Source: Nipponacmea schrenckii (taxonomy: Eukaryota > Mollusca > Gastropoda > Lottiidae). Taken from it: a stretch of DNA of 64,000 nucleotides. The DNA is taken from assembly GCA_030562195.1 (NCBI GenBank), contig CM060201.1, forward strand, positions 37,430,067-37,494,066. The letters run 5' to 3'. Below, one piece after another: positions 60,712-64,000 of this stretch. The notes beneath the pieces are model-generated. The model saw only the letters and a program-made list of their open reading frames with translations, was not told the origin of the DNA and searched no databases. The position numbers and the translations under genes were made by a program. How positions within the stretch are numbered: position 1 is the stretch's first letter; every line of letters starts with the position of its first letter.

Positions 60712-61289
60712 TATTTGTGAGTGGTCCATGTTACATTGGGAGAATTATTTGTGAGTGGTCCATGTTACATTGGGAGAATTATATGTGAGTGGTCCATGTA
60801 ACATTGGGAGAATTATATGTGAGTGGTCCATGTTACATTGGGGGAATTATTTCTGAGTGGTTCATGTTACATTGGGAGAATTATTTGTGAGTGGTCCATG
60901 TTACATTGGGAGAATTATTTGTGAGTGGTCCATGTTACATTGGGAGAATTATTTGTGAGTGGTCCATGTTACATTGGGAGAATTATATGTGAGTGGTCCA
61001 TGTTACATTGGGAGAATTATTTCTGAGTGGTCCATGTTACATTGGGGGAATTATTTCTGAGTGGTCCATGTTACATTGGGAGAATTATTTGTGAGTGGTC
61101 CATGTTACATTGGGAGAATTATTTGTGAGTGGTCCATGTTACATTGGGAGAATTATTTGTGAGTGGTCCATGTTACATTGGGAGAATTATTTGTGAGTGG
61201 TCCATGTTACATTGGGAGAATTATTTGTGAGTGGTCCATGTTACATTGGGAGAATTATTTGTGAGTGGTCCATGTTACATTGGGAGAAT
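60712..61289. repeat. 34-bp minisatellite, 17 copies, just upstream of the SH3 exon
   Basis: Unit contains GAGTGGTCCATGTTACATTG and GGAGAATTATTTGT. It ends about 45 bp before the SH3 exon acceptor, so an intron placement is likely. Confidence 0.96.
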
Positions 61290-61334
61290 TGTCATCTGAA
61301 ACTAAACGTATATTTTAAATATTTTATATTGCAG

Positions 61335-61520
61335 ATGAGAGTAAGCCCAGGCCAATATGTAAGAGCTACGTTTGATTTCAACACAACGGAGTCAGGGGAG
61401 ATAAATCTTAAAACAGGGGAAGTAATTCTTGTTACTGACGTAATCAACGAGAACTGGGTCTGTGGTGAAATAGAAAATCGAAAAGGAAATTTTCCAGTAA
61501 ATTTTGTGGAAGTGATTGAT
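61335..61520 (+). CDS. SH3-domain exon of a larger gene
   Basis: After a TATATTGCAG acceptor (AG at 61333-61334) 62 codons encode one complete SH3 domain: ATFDF (residues 11-15, the ALYDY position), ESGEINLKTGE, ILVTDV, the binding-surface Trp in NENWVCGEI (W41) and GNFPVNFVEVID (P54, the last strand). A GAT|GTACCA site would end the exon in phase 0 at 61520; the frame stays open to a stop at 61589, so the 3' border is uncertain. The ATG at 61335 is internal, not a start. Known role: SH3 domains bind proline-rich ligands in scaffold and endocytic proteins. FPVNFVEV-type ends occur in multi-SH3 proteins, but I cannot name the gene. No other exon of it is visible in the window. Confidence 0.82.
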
Positions 61521-61531
61521 GTACCACAGAT

Positions 61532-61726
61532 ATCAATATGGTCAAGAGAACTATTTGATTACAACAGAAACAACGGAACAGGGGATTAAATCTTAAAACA
61601 GGTGAGGAAGTAATTTTATTACTGACTCATAAAAACAGAGAATTCTGTCTTTCTGTGTTTTAAATTTGTAATTCGAAAAGGAAATCAGTAAATTTTGTAG
61701 GAATGATTGTGTACCACAGATGTATC
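61532..61726 (+). pseudogene. Decayed tandem duplicate of the SH3 exon
   Basis: Matches 61352-61531 block by block: AGAGAACTATTTGATTACAA for AGAGCTACGTTTGATTTCAA; TTAAATCTTAAAACAGGTGA for ATAAATCTTAAAACAGGGGA; GAAGTAATTTTATTACTGAC; ATTCGAAAAGGAAAT; AGTAAATTTTGTAGGAATGA; GTACCACAGATG. The copy has a stop (TAA at 61587-61589), frame shifts and a small internal insertion, so it can no longer encode SH3. Confidence 0.85.
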
Positions 61727-61730
61727 ACCA

Positions 61731-62283
61731 ATCCGGTCTCTCATAACGATCTGGGGGTGTAGCTTTAGCGAGACCAATTGTGACACTCTGTATATCCAGT
61801 TCTTGTCTCTCATAACGATCTGGGGGTGTAGCTTTAGCGAGACCAATTGTGACACTCTGTATATCCAGTTCTTGTCTCTCATAACGATCTGGGGGTGTAG
61901 CTTTAGCGAGACCAATTTTGACACTCTGTATATCCAGTTCTTGTCTCTCATAACGATCTGGGGGTGTAGCTTTAGGAGACCAATGTGACACTCTGTATAT
62001 CCAGTTCTTGTCTCTCATAACGATCTGGGGGTGTAGCTTTAGCGAGACCAATTGTGACACTCTGTATATCCAGTTCTTGTCTCTCATAACGATCTGGGGG
62101 TGTAGCTTTAGCAGACCAATTGTGACACTCTGTATATCCAGTTCTTGTCTCTCATAACGATCTGGGGGTGTAGCTTTAGCGAGACCAATTGTGACACTCT
62201 GTATATCCAGTTCTTGTCTCTCATAACGATCTGGGGGTGTAGCTTTAGCGAGACCAATTGTGACACTCTGTATATCCAGTTCT
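61731..62283. repeat. 69-bp minisatellite, 8 copies
   Basis: Unit contains TCTCTCATAACGATCTGGGG and GTGTAGCTTTAGCGAGACCA and TGACACTCTGTATATCCAGT. Nearly identical copies with single-base drops in two. It begins directly after the decayed SH3 copy. Open frames on both strands (61685-62087) are artefacts. Confidence 0.96.
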
Positions 62284-62664
62284 TATTGACATGAAATCTT
62301 CATCTGAATAAACACAAGTCTTAGATAGTTGTAAACAATTTCTAATATTATTAATTCTTCTCCAAAATAACTGATCTATTTACAAGTTATACATATAAAC
62401 AATTATTTACATAACACTGTATAAGAATCAGGGGCTGATCTCTCTCTCTCTCCACTCTCTTCTGATTTCTCTTATATAGCCACATTGCATGGATTACCAT
62501 AGTAATCCATATAAACAAACAATGATGGCATATAGATTAAGAGATTAATGTGAAGTATAAAAAGAGATTAATGCCATTCAATCAGTGGCAGTAAGTACAT
62601 AATTATATAATACAATTACTGATAGTAACAAGCTAAGCCTATTTTATTTTATGGTGATAAATGA
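62284..62664. other. No recognisable gene; short perfect hairpin
   Basis: Contains a CT-rich patch near 62440 and a 9-bp perfect inverted repeat ATGGATTAC/GTAATCCAT around CATA near 62490-62512. No gene recognised. Confidence 0.4.
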
Positions 62665-64000
62665 TCATTCATTATACTTCCTCTCTCATTGTATCTAAAC
62701 CACGCCCCCATTCATTATACTTCTTCTCTCATTGTATCTAAACCACACCCCCATTCATTATACTTCTTCTCTCATTGTATCTAAACCACACCCCCATTCA
62801 TTATACTTCTTCTCTCATTGTATCTAAACCACACCCCCATTCATTATACTTCTTCTTTCATTGTATCTAAACCACACCCCCATTCATTATACTTCCTCTC
62901 TCATTGTATCTAAACCACACCCCCATTCATTATACTTCTTCTTTCATTGTATCTAAACCACACCCCCATTCATTATACTTCTTCTCTCATTGTATCTAAA
63001 CCACACCCCCATTCATTATACTTCTTCTCTCATTGTATCTAAACCACACCCCCATTCATTATACTTCTTCTCTCATTGTATCTAAACCACACCCCCATTC
63101 ATTATACTTCTTCTCTCATTGTATCTAAACCACACCCCCATTCATTATACTTCTTCTTTCATTGTATCTAAACCACACCCCCATTCATTATACTTCCTCT
63201 CTCATTGTATCTAAACCACACCCCATTCATTATACTTCTTCTCTCATTGTATCTAAACCACACCCCCATTCATATACTTCTCTCTCATTGTATCTAAACC
63301 ACACCCCCATTCATTATACTTCCTCTCTCATTGTATCTAAACCACACCCCCATTCATTATACTTCCTCTCTCATTGTATCTAAACCACACCCCCATTCAT
63401 TATACTTCTTCTCTCATTGTATCTAAACCACACCCCCATTCATATACTTCCTCTCTCATTGTATCTAAACCAACCCCCATTCATTATACTTCCTCTCTCA
63501 TTGTATCTAAACCACACCCCCATTCATTATACTTCTTCTCTCATTGTATCTAAACCACACCCCCATTCATTATACTTCCTCTCTCATTGTATCTAAACCA
63601 CACCCCCATTCATTATACTTCCTCTCTCATTGTATCTAAACCACACCCCCATTCATTATACTTCCTCTCTCATTGTATCTAAACCAACCCCCATTCATAT
63701 ACTTCTCTCTCATTGTATCTAAACCACACCCCCATTCATTATACTTCTTCTCTCATTGTATCTAAACCACACCCCCATTCATTATACTTCTTCTCTCATT
63801 GTATCTAAACCACACCCCCATTCATTATACTTCCTCTCTCATTGTATCTAAACCTCACCCCCATTCATTATACTTCCTCTCTCATTGTATCTAAACCACA
63901 CCCCCATTCATATACTTCCTCTCTCATTGTATCTAAACCATCACCCCCATTCATTATACTTCCTCTCTCATTGTATCTAAACCACACCCCCATTCATTAT
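62665..64000 (-). repeat. 44-bp minisatellite, about 30 copies, runs off the window (same family as 1036-1937, inverted)
   Basis: Unit contains CATTCATTATACTTCTTCTC and TCATTGTATCTAAACCACAC followed by CCC. Its reverse complement matches the 44-bp unit at 1036-1937 at about 36 of 44 positions, including GGGGGTGTGGTTT. Single-base deletions are more frequent toward the right. Confidence 0.95.

Noticed and set aside
1036..64000. Possible CRISPR arrays, given many direct repeats of 30-47 bp
   Set aside because: The repeats are head-to-tail without unique spacers, there are no cas genes, and the DNA is eukaryotic with spliced genes.

Overview
This is eukaryotic nuclear DNA: AT-rich, with interrupted genes bounded by GT-AG introns, tRNA-derived SINEs, fold-back (MITE-like) elements and a very large load of minisatellite arrays. 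By my estimate, close to half of the 64 kb is tandem repeat. The protein families and the SINE type suggest an invertebrate, most likely a lophotrochozoan such as a mollusc. That assignment is inference, not proof. There is no bacterial or phage gene organisation, no CRISPR array and no recognisable virus.

Layout, left to right. (1) The first two coding exons of a short-chain dehydrogenase like 15-hydroxyprostaglandin dehydrogenase lie on the minus strand (72-758) and run off the left edge. (2) A 1.4 kb divergent intergenic region holds a G-rich 44-bp minisatellite. (3) A complete 14-exon arylsulfatase B-like gene lies on the plus strand (2149-16696, 480 codons plus stop) with every catalytic residue I could check in place. 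Its introns carry arrays of 30, 15, 35 and 54 bp units. (4) Convergent to it is a two-coding-exon Tctex1-type dynein light chain gene (17524-25730, minus). Its single 7.5 kb coding intron is mostly a 34-bp array of about 172 copies with higher-order structure. (5) From 29.2 to 39.9 kb there is a tandem segmental duplication. Each unit carries one intact, intronless ZIP (SLC39) zinc transporter gene on the minus strand, and the two proteins differ at 6 of 378 residues. (6) From 40 to 61 kb there are no convincing genes: arrays with periods of 40, 112, 54, 34, 51, 43 and 47 bp, SINE copies and a 500-N assembly gap. (7) Near the right end one SH3-domain exon lies on the plus strand, followed by a decayed tandem copy of itself, a 69-bp array and a 44-bp array that runs off the window.

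The genes do not form a pathway together; they are neighbours with separate jobs (prostaglandin or alcohol oxidation, lysosomal or secreted sulfate ester hydrolysis, dynein/ciliary cargo, zinc import, signalling scaffold). The most interesting structure is in the repeats. Three minisatellite families each occur at two distant places in this window, two of them in opposite orientation: the 44-bp family at 1 kb and 62.7 kb, the 40-bp family at 26 kb and 42 kb, and a SINE-tail-derived family of about 76 bp at 2.5 kb and 49.5 kb. Arrays also sit within tens of bases of splice sites. Nearly all long open frames are read-throughs of arrays and are not genes.
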